From Diadophis punctatus similis (taxonomy: Eukaryota > Chordata > Lepidosauria > Squamata > Dipsadidae): 64,000 nucleotides of DNA. Location of the stretch: the NCBI GenBank assembly GCA_023053685.1, contig JALIGW010000059.1, forward strand, positions 744,001-808,000, read 5' to 3'. The notes under the pieces are model-generated. The model searched no databases and had not been told where the DNA came from. It was given only the letters and a program-made list of their open reading frames with translations. The position numbers were made by a program, and so were the translations under genes. Position 1 is the first letter of the stretch, and the number at the start of each line of letters is the position of its first letter. Positions 1-12,134 of the stretch are shown here, one piece after another.

Positions 1-103
1 CCATTTTCAGATCCGAGCTTTCCCTGACGAGTTAGCCCAAGACGTATCTCAGAATTTGCCATAGAACTGAATTCAGCTAGAAAACTTCACTTTTGACGCA
101 GAG
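1..103. repeat. Partial monomer, type N (3' part), cut by window edge
   Basis: The window opens inside the core (ccattttcag) of a monomer whose tail has caagacgtatctc and cagctag, the marks of type N. The array therefore continues upstream of the window. Confidence 0.93.
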
Positions 104-1411
104 CTCAGAAATGAAAAAGAAATACATATTCCTTTTCCCTAGGGTCTGGAAAACCAAATTCTCACACCATTTTCAGATCCGAGCTTTCCCTGAGGAGTTA
201 GCCACTGTCGTATTTCAGAATTTGCCGTAGTACTCAATTCAGCGCAAAAAATTTACTTTTGACACAGAGCTCAGAAATGAAAAAGAAACACATATTCATG
301 CTCCCCAGGGTGTGAAAGCCGAATTCTCACACCATTTTCAGATCCGAGCTTTCCCTGACTTGTTAGCCAAAGTCGTATTTTAGAATTTGCCTTGGGACTC
401 AATTCAGCCCGAAAACTTCACTTTTGACACAGAGCTCAGAAATGAAAAAGAAACAGATATCCCTGTTCCCTAGTGTCTGGAAAGCCGAATTCTCACGCCA
501 TTTTCAGATCCAAGCTTTCCCTGAGGACTTAGCCCAAGCCGTATCATAGAATTTACCAATTCAGCCAGAAAAATTCACTTTTGACACAGAGCTCAGAAAT
601 GAAAAAGAAACACATATTCCTGTTCCCTAGCGTCTGGAAAGCCGAATTCTCACACCATTTTCAGATCCGAGCTTTCCCTGAGGAGTTAGCCCATCCTGTA
701 TCATACAATTTACCTTAGGACTCAATTCAGCCCGAAAACTTCACTTTTGACACAGAGCTCAGAAATGAAAAAGAAACACATATTCATGCTCTCCAGGGTC
801 TGGAAAGCCAAAATCTCACACCATTTTCAGAACCGAGCTTTCCCTGAGGAGTTAGCCAAAGTCGTATTTTAGAATTTGCCTTGGGACTCAATTCAGCCCG
901 AAAACTTCACTTTTGACACAGAGCTCAGAAATGAAAAAGAAACAGTTATTCCTGTTTCCTATGGTCTGGAAAGCCAAATTCTCACACCATTTTCAGATCC
1001 GAGCTTTCCCTGACGAGTTAGCCCAAGCCGTATCATAGAATTTACCAATTCAGCCAGAAAACTTCACTATTCACACAGAGCTCAGAAATGAAAAAGAAAC
1101 AGATATTCCTGTTCCCTAGCGTCTGGAAAGCCGAATTCTCACACCATTTTCAGATCCGAGCTTTCCCTGACGAGTTAGCCCAAGGCGTATCTCAGAATTT
1201 TCCATAGAACTGAATTCAGCCCGAAAACTTCACTTTTGACGCAGAGCTCAGAAATGAAAAAAAACACATATTCCTGTTCCCTAGGGTCTGGAAAGCCGAA
1301 TTCTCACACCATTTTCAGATCCGAGCTTTCCCTGAGGAGTTAGCCCAACCCGTATCATTGAATTTGCCTTAGGACTCAATTCAGCCCGAAAACTTCACTT
1401 TTGACACAGAG
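104..1411. repeat. HOR segment A/F G H I/K L M E/C O
   Basis: Eight monomers start at 104, 270, 435, 592, 758, 924, 1081 and 1247. The first is a hybrid (A-type head atacatattccttttcc, F-type tail gccactgtcg). The fourth joins an I head to a K tail (cccatcctg). The monomer at 1247 is type O, with a 1-bp shorter A-run and cccaacccgtatcattg. The stretch 270-1080 recurs at 1412-2222. Confidence 0.88.
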
Positions 1412-2702
1412 CTCAGAAATGAAAAAGAAACACATATTCATGCTCCCCAGGGTGTGAAAGCCGAATTCTCACACCATTTTCAGATCCGAGTTTTCCCTGA
1501 CTTGTTAGCCAAAGTCGTATTTTAGAATTTGCCTTGGGACTCAATTCAGCCCGAAAACTTCACTTTTGACACAGAGCTCAGAAATGAAAAAGAAACAGAT
1601 ATCCCTGTTCCCTAGTGTCTGGAAAGCCGAATTCTCACGCCATTTTCAGATCCAAGCTTTCCCTGAGGACTTAGCCCAAGCCGTATCATAGAATTTACCA
1701 ATTCAGCCAGAAAAATTCACTTTTGACACAGAGCTCAGAAATGAAAAAGAAACACATATTCCTGTTCCCTAGCGTCTGGAAAGCCGAATTCTCACACCAT
1801 TTTCAGATCCGAGCTTTCCCTGAGGAGTTAGCCCATCCTGTATCATACAATTTACCTTAGGACTCAATTCAGCCCGAAAACTTCACTTTTGACACAGAGC
1901 TCAGAAATGAAAAAGAAACACATATTCATGCTCTCCAGGGTCTGGAAAGCCAAAATCTCACACCATTTTCAGAACCGAGCTTTCCCTGAGGAGTTAGCCA
2001 AAGTCGTATTTTAGAATTTGCCTTGGGACTCAATTCAGCCCGAAAACTTCACTTTTGACACAGAGCTCAGAAATGAAAAAGAAACAGTTATTCCTGTTTC
2101 CTATGGTCTGGAAAGCCAAATTCTCACACCATTTTCAGATCCGAGCTTTCCCTGACGAGTTAGCCCAAGCCGTATCATAGAATTTACCAATTCAGCCAGA
2201 AAACTTCACTATTCACACAGAGCTCAGAAATGAAAAAGAAACAGATATTCCTGTTCCCTAGGGTCTGGAAAGCCAAATTCTCACACCATTTTCAGATCCG
2301 AGCTTTCCCTGACGAGTTAGCCCAAGACGTATCTCAGAATTTGCCATAGAACTGAATTCAGCTAGAAAACTTCACTTTTGACGCAGAGCTCAGAAATGAA
2401 AAAGAAATACATATTCCTTTTCCCTAGGGTCTGGAAAACCGAATTCTCACACCATTTTCAGATCCGAGCTTTCCCTGACAAGATAGCCAAAGTCGTATTA
2501 TAGAATTTACCAATTCAGCCAGAAAACTTCACTATTGACAGAGAGCTCAGAAATGAAAAAGAAACAGTTATTCCTGTTCCCTAGGGTCTCGAAAACCGAA
2601 TTCTCACACCATTTTCAGATCCGAGCTTTCCCTGAGGAGTTAGCACAACCCGTATCATTGAATTTACCAATTCAGCCAGAAAACTTCACTTTTGACACAG
2701 AG
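1412..2702. repeat. HOR segment G H I/K L M N A B/I'
   Basis: Monomers start at 1412, 1577, 1734, 1900, 2066, 2223, 2389 and 2546. The first five repeat 270-1080 at an offset of 1142 bp, sharing the I/K hybrid and the H variant gaggactta. The G at 1412 carries gagttttccc, also seen in G at 19443 and 23334. The last monomer has a B head (gtctcgaaaacc) and an I-type tail without the 9-bp segment, which leaves it free of stops in one frame. Confidence 0.88.
2546..2702. repeat. B/I' hybrid monomer (stop-free in one frame)
   Basis: B head (gtctcgaaaacc) with the tail gcacaacccgtatcattg running straight into aattcag. The usual stop sources (tcatag, or ccttagg in the 9-bp segment) are both absent, so a 68-codon open stretch starts 11 bp upstream. 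The opening codon of that stretch is TTG; I do not call a gene. Confidence 0.88.
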
Positions 2703-3837
2703 CTCAGAAATGAAAAAGAAACAGATATTCCTGTTCCCTAGGGTCTGGAAAGCTGAATTCTCACACCATTTTCAGATCCGAGCTTTCCCTTAGGAGTTAG
2801 CCCATCCTGTATCATACAATTTACCTTAGGACTCAATTCAGCCCGAAAACTTCACTTTTGACACAGAGCTCAGAAATGAAAAAGAAACACATATTCATGC
2901 TCTCCAGGGTCTGGAAAGCCAAAATCTCACACCATTTTCAGAACCGAGCTTTCCCTGAGGAGTTAGCCAAAGTCGTATTTTAGAATTTGCCTTGGGACTC
3001 AATTCAGCCCGAAAACTTCACTTTTGACACAGAGCTCAGAAATGAAAAAGAAACAGTTATTCCTGTTTCCTATGGTCTGGAAAGCCAAATTCTCACACCA
3101 TTTTCAGATCCGAGCTTTCCCTGACGAGTTAGCCCAAGCCGTATCATAGAATTTACCAATTCAGCCAGAAAACTTCACTATTCACACAGAGCTCAGAAAT
3201 GAAAAAGAAACAGATATTCCTGTTCCCTAGGGTCTGGAAAGCCAAATTCTCACACCATTTTCAGATCCGAGCTTTCCCTGACGAGTTAGCCCAAGACGTA
3301 TCTCAGAATTTGCCATAGAACTGAATTCAGCTAGAAAACTTCACTTTTGACGCAGAGCTCAGAAATGAAAAAGAAATACATATTCCTTTTCCCTAGGGTC
3401 TGGAAAACCGAATTCTCACACCATTTTCAGATCCGAGCTTTCCCTGACAAGATAGCCAAAGTCGTATTATAGAATTTACCAATTCAGCCAGAAAACTTCA
3501 CTATTGACAGAGAGCTCAGAAATGAAAAAGAAACAGTTATTCCTGTTCCCTAGGGTCTCGAAAACCGAATTCTCACACCATTTTCAGATCCGAGCTTTCC
3601 CTGAGGAGTTAGCCCAAGCCGTATCATAGAATTTACCAATTCAGTCCGAAAACTTCACTTTTGACACAGAGCTCAGAAATGAAAAAGAAATAGATATTCC
3701 TGTTCCCTAGGGTCTTGAAAGCCGAATTCTCACACCATTTTCAGATCCGAGCTTTCCCTGACGAGTTAGCCCAAGGCGTATCTCAGAATTTTCCATAGAA
3801 CTGAATTCAGCCCGAAAACTTCACTTTTGACGCAGAG
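2703..3837. repeat. HOR segment K L M N A B C
   Basis: Seven monomers start at 2703, 2869, 3035, 3192, 3358, 3515 and 3672, in canonical order. L M N A and the B head repeat 1900-2600 at an offset of 969 bp, including the shared variant cgtattatag in A. Confidence 0.88.
2869..3034. repeat. Type L monomer, reference copy (166 bp)
   Basis: Marks: cacatattcatgctctcc, agggtctggaaagcc, aaaatctcacacc, ttcagaaccgagc, tattttag, ccttgggactc. Its tail resembles that of G. Most core and flank copies after 14.5 kb have cagaacctagc. Confidence 0.9.
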
Positions 3838-4805
3838 CTCAGAAATGAAAAAGAAACACATATTCATGCTCCCCAGGGTGTGAAAGCCGAATTCTCACAC
3901 CATTTTCAGATCCAAGCTTTCCCTGACTTGTTAGCCAAAGTCGTATTTTAGAATTTGCCTTGGGACTCAATTCAGCCCGAAAACTTCACTTTTGAAACAG
4001 AGCTCAGAAATGAAAAAGAAACACATATTCCTGTTCCCTAGCGTCTGGAAAGCCGAATTCTCACACCATTTTCAGATCCGAGCTTTCCCTGAGGAGTTAG
4101 CACAACCCGTATCATTGAATTTACCTTAGGACTCAATTCAGCCCGAAAACTTCACTTTTGACACAGAGCTCAGAAATGAAAAAGAAACACATATTCCTGT
4201 TCCCTAGCGTCTGGAAAGCCTAATTCTCACGCCATTTTCAGATCCGAGCTTTCCCTGAGGAGTTAGCCCAAGCCGTATCATAGAATTTACCAATTCAGCC
4301 AGAAAACTTCACTTTTGACACAGAGCTCAGAAATGAAAAAGAAACAGATATTCCTGTTCCCTAGGGTCTGGAAAGCTGAATTCTCACACCATTTTCAGAT
4401 CCGAGCTTTCCCTTAGGAGTTAGCCCATCCTGTATCATACAATTTACCTTAGGACTCAATTCAGCCCGAAAACTTCACTTTTGACACAGAGCTCAGAAAT
4501 GAAAAAGAAACAGTTATTCCTGTTTCCTATGGTCTGGAAAGCCAAATTCTCACACCATTTTCAGATCCGAGCTTTCCCTGACGAGTTAGCCCAAGCCGTA
4601 TCATAGAATTTACCAATTCAGCCAGAAAACTTCACTATTCACACAGAGCTCAGAAATGAAAAATAAACAGATATTCCTGTTTCCTAGGGTCTGGAAAGCC
4701 AAATTCTCACACCATTTTCAGATCCGAGCTTTCCCTGACGAGTTAGCCCAAGCCGTATCATAGAATTTAGCAATTCAGTCCGAAAACTTCACTATTGACA
4801 GAGAG
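3838..4805. repeat. HOR segment G I J K M N/B (D, E, F, H and L absent)
   Basis: Monomers start at 3838, 4003, 4169, 4326, 4492 and 4649. C is followed directly by G, so D-E-F is skipped, and then I, so H is skipped. The G carries ccaagctttcc and gaaacagag, variants seen elsewhere in or beside H (21554-21875). The N head has the variant gaaaaataaacag, shared with N at 22522, 25279, 26902 and 30792. Confidence 0.85.
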
Positions 4806-5627
4806 CTCAGAAATGAAAAAAGAAACACATATTCCTGTTCCCTAAGGTCTGGAAAGCCTAATTCTCACACCATTTTCATATCCGAGCTTTCCCTGACGAG
4901 TTAGCCCAAAGCGTATCTCAGAATTTGCCTTAGGACTCAATTCAGCCCGAAAACTTCACTTTTGACACAGAGCTCAGAAATGAAAAAGAAACAGTTATTC
5001 CTGTTCCCTGGGGTCTGGAAAGCCGAATTCTCACACCATTTTCAGATCCGAGCTTTCCCTGACGAGTTAGCCCAAGGCGTATCTCAGAATTTGCCATAGA
5101 ACTGAATTCAGCTAGAAAACTTCACTTTTGACGCAGAGCTCAGAAATGAAAAAGAAACAGATATTCATGTTTCCTAGGGTCTGGAAAGCCGAATTCTCAC
5201 ACCATTTTCTGATCCGAGCTTTCCCTAAGGAGTTAGCCATTGTCGTATTTCAGAATTTGCCGTAGGACTCAATTCAGCGCAAAAAATTTACTTTTGACAC
5301 TGAGCTCAGAAATGAAAAACAAACACATATTCCTGTTCCCTAGTGTCTGGAAAACCGAATTCTCACACCATTTTCAGATCCGAGCTTTCCCTGACAAGAT
5401 AGCCAAAGTCGTATCATAGAATTTACCAATTCAGCCAGAAAACTTCACTATTGACAGAGAGCTCAGAAATGAAAAAGAAACAGTTATTCCTGTTCCCTAG
5501 GGTCTGGAAAGCCGAATTCTCACACCATTTTCAGATCCGAGCTGTCCCTGACGAGTTAACCCAAGGCCTATCTCAGAATTTTCCATAGAACTGAATTCAG
5601 CCCGAAAACTTCACTTTTGACGCAGAG
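4806..5627. repeat. Divergent island of five atypical monomers
   Basis: Units at 4806, 4973, 5139, 5305 and 5462 do not fit the common types cleanly and carry private changes: ccctaaggtc and cattttcatatcc at 4806 (167 bp, one extra A), ccctggggtc at 4973, attcatgtttcc, ttttctgatcc and ctaaggag at 5139, gaaaaacaaacac joined to an A tail at 5305, and gagctgtccc with gagttaaccc at 5462. They still belong to the family and keep the same orientation. I read this as a less homogenised, possibly older stretch. Confidence 0.8.
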
Positions 5628-6778
5628 CTCAGAAATGAAAAAGAAACACATATTCCTGTTCCCTAGGGTCTGGAAAGCCGAATTCTCACACCATTTTCAG
5701 ATCCGAGCTTTCCATGAGGAGTTAGCCAAAGTCCTATTTCAGAATTTGCCTTAGGACTCAATTCAGCCCGAAAACTTCACTTTTGACACAGAGCTCAGAA
5801 ATGAAAAACAAACAGATATTCCTGTTCCCTAGCGTCTGGAAAGCCGAATTCTCACACCATTTTCAGATCCGAGCATTCCCTGACGAGTTAGCCCAAGGCG
5901 TATCTCAGAATTTTCCATAGAACTGAATTCAGCCGAAAACTTCACTTTTGATGCAGAGCTCAGAAATGAAAAAGAAACACATATTCCTGTTCCCTAGGGT
6001 CTGGAAAGCCGAATTCTCACACCATTTTCAGATCCGAGCTTTCCCTGAGGAGTTAGCCACTGTCGTATTTCAGAATTTGCCGTAGTACTCAATTCAGCGC
6101 AAAAAATTTACTTTTGACACAGAGCTCAGAAATGAAAAAGAAACACATATTCATGCTCCCCAGGGTGTGAAAGCCGAATTCTCACACCATTTTCAGATCC
6201 GAGCTTTCCCTGACTTGTTAGCCAAAGTGGTATTTTAGAATTTGCCTTGGGACTCAATTCAGCCCGAAAACTTCACTTTTGACAGAGAAGTCAGAAATGA
6301 AAAAGAAACAGATATCCCTGTTCCCTAGTGTCTGGAAAGCCGAATTCTCATGCCATTTTCAGATCAAAGCTTTCCCTGAGGATTTAGCCCAAGCCGTATC
6401 ATAGAATTTACCAATTCAGCCAGAAAACTTCACTTTTGACACAGAGCTCAGAAATGAAAAAGAAACACATATTCCTGTTCCCTAGCGTCTGGAAAGCCGA
6501 ATTCTCACACCATTTTCAGACCCGAGCTTTCCCTGAGGAGTTAGCACAACCCGTATCATTGAATTTACCTTAGGACTCAATTCAGCCCGAAAACTTCACT
6601 TTTGACACAGAGCTCAGAAATGAAAAAGAAACACATATTCATGCTCTCCAGGGTCTGGAAAGCCAAAATCTCACACCATTTTCAGAACCGAGCTTTCCCT
6701 GAGGAGTTAGCCAAAGTCATATTTTAGAATTTGCCTTGGGACTCAATTCAGCCCGAAAACTTCACTTTTGACACAGAG
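5628..6778. repeat. HOR segment D E F G H I L
   Basis: Monomers start at 5628, 5794, 5959, 6125, 6290, 6447 and 6613, in canonical order apart from the absence of J and K. The G at 6125 has gtggtatttt and ends gagaagtcag, an early example of the variant that destroys the SacI site (gagctc) between G and H. Confidence 0.87.
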
Positions 6779-9700
6779 CTCAGAAATGAAAAAGAAACAG
6801 TTATTCCTGTTTCCTATGGTCTGGAAAGCCAAATTCTCACACCATTTTCAGATCCGAGCTTTCCCTGACGAGTTAGCCCAAGGCGTATCTCAGAATTTTC
6901 CATAGAACTGAATTCAGCCGAAAACTTCACTTTTGATGCAGAGCTCAGAAATGAAAAAGAAACACATATTCATGCTCTCCAGGGTCTGGAAAGCCAAAAT
7001 CTCACACCATTTTCAGAACCGAGCTTTCCCTGAGGAGTTAGCCAAAGTCATATTTTAGAATTTTCCTTGGGACTCAATTCAGCCCGAAAACTTCACTTTT
7101 GACACAGAGCTCAGAAATGAAAAAGAAACAGTTATTCCTGTTTCCTATGGTCTGGAAAGCCAAATTCTCACACCATTTTCAGATCCGAGCTTTCCCTGAG
7201 GATTTAGCCCAAGCCGTATCATAGAATTTACCAATTCAGCCAGAAAACTTCACTTTTGACACAGAGCTCAGAAATGAAAAAGAAACACATATTACTGTTT
7301 CCTAGGGTCTGGAAAACAGAATTCTCACACCATTTTCAGATCCGAGCTTTCCCTGACAAGATAGCCAAAGTCGTATCATAGAATTTACAAATTCAGCCAG
7401 AAAACATCACTATTGACAGAGAGCTCAGAAATGAAACAGAAACAGTTATTCCTGTTCCCTAGGGTCTGGAAAGCCGAATTCTCACACCGTTTTCAGATCC
7501 GAGCTTTCCCTGACGAGTTAGCCCAAGGCGTATCTCAGAATTTTCCATAGAACTGAATTCAGCCCGAAAACTTCACTTTTGACGCAGAGCTCAGAAATGA
7601 AAAAGAAACACATATTCCTGTTCCCTAGGGTCTGGAAAGCCGAATTCTCACACCATTTTCAGATCCGAGCTTTCCATGAGGAGTTAGCCAAAGTCTTATT
7701 TCAGAATTTGCCTTAGGACTCAATTCAGCCCGAAAACTTCACTTTTGACACAGAGCTCAGAAATGAAAAACAAACAGATATTCCTGTTCCCTAGCGTCTG
7801 GAAAGCCGAATTCTCACACCATTTTCAGATCCGAGCTTTCCCTGAGGATTTAGCCCAAGCCGTATCATAGAATTTACCAATTCAGCCAGAAAACTTCACT
7901 TTTGACACAGAGCTCAGAAATGAAAAAGAAACACATATTACTGTTCCCTAGCGTCTGGAAAGCCGAATTCTCACACCATTTTCAGATCCGAGCTTTCCCT
8001 GAGGAGTTAGCACAACCCGTATCATTGAATTTACCTTAGGACTCAATTCAGCCCGAAAACTTCACTTTTGACACAGAGCTCAGAAATGAAAAAGAAACAG
8101 ATATTCCTGTTCCCTAGGGTCTGGAAAGCCAAATTCTCACACCATTTTCAGATCCGAGCTTTCCCTGACGAGTTAGCCCAAGGCGTATCTCAGAATTTGC
8201 CATAGAACTGAATTCAGCTAGAAAACTTCACTTTTGACGCAGAGCTCAGAAATGAAAAAGAAATACATATTCCTTTTCCCTAGGGTCTGGAAAACCGAAT
8301 TCTCACACCATTTTCAGATCCGAGCTTTCCCTGACAAGATAGCCAAAGTCGTATCATAGAATTTACCAATTCAGCCAGAAAACTTCACTATTGACAGAGA
8401 GCTCAGAAATGAAAAAGAAACAGTTATTCCTGTTCCCTAGGGTCTCGAAAACCGAATTCTCACACCATTTTCAGATCCGAGCTTTCCCTGAGGAGTTAGC
8501 CCAAGACGTATCATAGAATTTACCAATTCAGTCCGAAAACTTCACTTTTGACACAGAGCTCAGAAATGAAAAAGAAATAGATATTCCTGTTCCCTAGGGT
8601 CTTGAAAGCCGAATTCTCACACCATTTTCAGATCCGAGCTTTCCCTGACGAGTTAGCCCAAGGCGTATCTCAGAATTTTCCATAGAACTGAATTCAGCCC
8701 GAAAACTTCACTTTTGACGCAGAGCTCAGAAATGAAAAAGAAACACATATTCCTGTTCCCTAGGGTCTGGAAAGCCGAATTCTCACACCATTTTCAGATC
8801 CGAGCTTTCCATGAGGAGTTAGCCAAAGTCCTATTTCAGAATTTGCCTTAGGACTCAATTCAGCCCGAAAACTTCACTTTTGACACAGAGCTCAGAAATG
8901 AAAAAGAAACACATATTCCTGTTCCCTAGCATCTGGAAAGCCTAATTCTCACGCCATTTTCAGATCCGAGCTTTCCCTGAGGAGTTAGCCCAAGCAGTAT
9001 CATAGAATTTACCAATTCAGCCAGAAAACTTCACTTTTGACACAGAGCTCAGAAATGAAAAAGAAACAGATATTCCTGTTCCCTAGGGTCTGGAAAGCTG
9101 AATTCTCACACCATTTTCAGATCCGAGCTTTCCCTGAGGAGTTAGCCCAAGGCGTATCTCAGAATTTTCCATAGAACTGAATTCAGCCGAAAACTTCACT
9201 TTTGATGCAGAGCTCAGAAATGAAAAAGAAACACATATTCCTGTTCCCTAGGGTCTGGAAAGCCGAATTCTCACACCATTTTCAGATCCGAGCTTTCCCT
9301 GAGGAGTTAGCCACTGTCGTATTTCAGAATTTGCCATAGAACTGAATTCAGCCGAAAACTTCACTTTTGATGCAGAGCTCAGAAATGAAAAACAAACAGA
9401 TATTCCTGTTCCCTAGCGTCTGGAGAGCCGAATTCTCACACCATTTTCAGATCCGAGCTTTCCCTGAGGAGTTAGCCACTGTCGTATTTCAGAATTTGCC
9501 GTAGTACTCAATTCAGCGCAAAAAATTTACTTTTGACACAGAGCTCAGAAATGAAAAAGAAACACATATTCATGCTCCCCAGGGTGTGAAAGCCGAATTC
9601 TCACACCATTTTCAGATCCGAGCTTTCCCTGACTTGTTAGCCAAAGTCGTATTTTAGAATTTGCCTTGGGACTCAATTCAGCCCGAAAACTTCACTTTTG

Positions 9701-9865
9701 ACACAGAAGTCAGAAATGAAAAAGAAACAGATATCCCTGTTCCCTAGTGTCTGGAAAGCCGAATTCTCACGCCATTTTCAGATCCAAGCTTTCCCTGAGG
9801 ATTTAGCCCAAGCCGTATCATAGAATTTACCAATTCAGCCAGAAAACTTCACTTTTGACACAGAG
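6779..9865. repeat. 3087-bp repeat period, copy 1
   Basis: Nineteen monomers: M/E L M/H A-like C-like D E/H I N A B C D J K/C F/C E' G H, starting 6779, 6944, 7110, 7267, 7424, 7590, 7756, 7913, 8079, 8245, 8402, 8559, 8725, 8891, 9048, 9213, 9378, 9544 and 9709. The next unit restarts the same order at 9866. Odd shared markers (tattactgtttcc, gaaacagaaacag, caccgttttc, aaaacatcac) show that the two copies derive from one event. Homology to copy 2 runs to about 9340. Confidence 0.9.
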
Positions 9866-12134
9866 CTCAGAAATGAAAAAGAAACAGTTATTCCTGTTTC
9901 CTATGGTCTGGAAAGCCAAATTCTCACACCATTTTCAGATCCGAGCTTTCCCTGACGAGTTAGCCCAAGGCGTATCTCAGAATTTTCCATAGAACTGAAT
10001 TCAGCCGAAAACTTCACTTTTGATGCAGAGCTCAGAAATGAAAAAGAAACACATATTCATGCTCTCCAGGGTCTGGAAAGCCAAAATCTCACACCATTTT
10101 CAGAACCGAGCTTTCCCTGAGGAGTTAGCCAAAGTCATATTTTAGAATTTTCCTTGGGACTCAATTCAGCCCGAAAACTTCACTTTTGACACAGAGCTCA
10201 GAAATGAAAAAGAAACAGTTATTCCTGTTTCCTATGGTCTGGAAAGCCAAATTCTCACACCATTTTCAGATCCGAGCTTTCCCTGAGGATTTAGCCCAAG
10301 CCGTATCATAGAATTTACCAATTCAGCCAGAAAACTTCACTTTTGACACAGAGCTCAGAAATGAAAAAGAAACACATATTACTGTTTCCTAGGGTCTGGA
10401 AAACAGAATTCTCACACCATTTTCAGATCCGAGCTTTCCCTGACAAGATAGCCAAAGTCGTATCATAGAATTTACAAATTCAGCCAGAAAACATCACTAT
10501 TGACAGAGAGCTCAGAAATGAAACAGAAACAGTTATTCCTGTTCCCTAGGGTCTGGAAAGCCGAATTCTCACACCGTTTTCAGATCCGAGCTTTCCCTGA
10601 CGAGTTAGCCCAAGGCGTATCTCAGAATTTTCCATAGAACTGAATTCAGCCCGAAAACTTCACTTTTGACGCAGAGCTCAGAAATGAAAAAGAAACACAT
10701 ATTCCTGTTCCCTAGGGTCTGGAAAGCCGAATTCTCACACCATTTTCAGATCCGAGCTTTCCATGAGGAGTTAGCCAAAGTCTTATTTCAGAATTTGCCT
10801 TAGGACTCAATTCAGCCCGAAAACTTCACTTTTGACACAGAGCTCAGAAATGAAAAACAAACAGATATTCCTGTTCCCTAGCGTCTGGAAAGCCGAATTC
10901 TCACACCATTTTCAGATCCGAGCTTTCCCTGAGGATTTAGCCCAAGCCGTATCATAGAATTTACCAATTCAGCCAGAAAACTTCACTTTTGACACAGAGC
11001 TCAGAAATGAAAAAGAAACACATATTACTGTTCCCTAGCGTCTGGAAAGCCGAATTCTCACACCATTTTCAGATCCGAGCTTTCCCTGAGGAGTTAGCAC
11101 AACCCGTATCATTGAATTTACCTTAGGACTCAATTCAGCCCGAAAACTTCACTTTTGACACAGAGCTCAGAAATGAAAAAGAAACAGATATTCCTGTTCC
11201 CTAGGGTCTGGAAAGCCAAATTCTCACACCATTTTCAGATCCGAGCTTTCCCTGACGAGTTAGCCCAAGACGTATCTCAGAATTTGCCATAGAACTGAAT
11301 TCAGCTAGAAAACTTCACTTTTGACGCAGAGCTCAGAAATGAAAAAGAAATACATATTCCTTTTCCCTAGGGTCTGGAAAACCGAATTCTCACACCATTT
11401 TCAGATCCGAGCTTTCCCTGACAAGATAGCCAAAGTCGTATCATAGAATTTACCAATTCAGCCAGAAAACTTCACTATTGACAGAGAGCTCAGAAATGAA
11501 AAAGAAACAGTTATTCCTGTTCCCTAGGGTCTCGAAAACCGAATTCTCACACCATTTTCAGATCCGAGCTTTCCCTGAGGAGTTAGCCCAAGACGTATCA
11601 TAGAATTTACCAATTCAGTCCGAAAACTTCACTTTTGACACAGAGCTCAGAAATGAAAAAGAAATAGATATTCCTGTTCCCTAGGGTCTTGAAAGCCGAA
11701 TTCTCACACCATTTTCAGATCCGAGCTTTCCCTGACGAGTTAGCCCAAGGCGTATCTCAGAATTTTCCATAGAACTGAATTCAGCCCGAAAACTTCACTT
11801 TTGACGCAGAGCTCAGAAATGAAAAAGAAACACATATTCCTGTTCCCTAGGGTCTGGAAAGCCGAATTCTCACACCATTTTCAGATCCGAGCTTTCCATG
11901 AGGAGTTAGCCAAAGTCCTATTTCAGAATTTGCCTTAGGACTCAATTCAGCCCGAAAACTTCACTTTTGACACAGAGCTCAGAAATGAAAAAGAAACACA
12001 TATTCCTGTTCCCTAGCATCTGGAAAGCCTAATTCTCACGCCATTTTCAGATCCGAGCTTTCCCTGAGGAGTTAGCCCAAGCAGTATCATAGAATTTACC
12101 AATTCAGCCAGAAAACTTCACTTTTGACACAGAG
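9866..12134. repeat. 3087-bp repeat period, copy 2
   Basis: The order is the same as 6779-9047, at starts 9866, 10031, 10197, 10354, 10511, 10677, 10843, 11000, 11166, 11332, 11489, 11646, 11812 and 11978, and homology continues to about 12427. By eye I found only one difference: N at 8079 has caaggcg where N at 11166 has caagacg. The copies separate inside the F monomer, where copy 1 continues ccatagaactg and copy 2 ccgtagtactc. Confidence 0.9.

Noticed and set aside
2535..2741. 68-codon open reading frame
   Set aside because: It starts with TTG, spans a B/I' hybrid monomer and ends at ccctag in the next unit. It is open only because this tail lacks two stop-bearing features.
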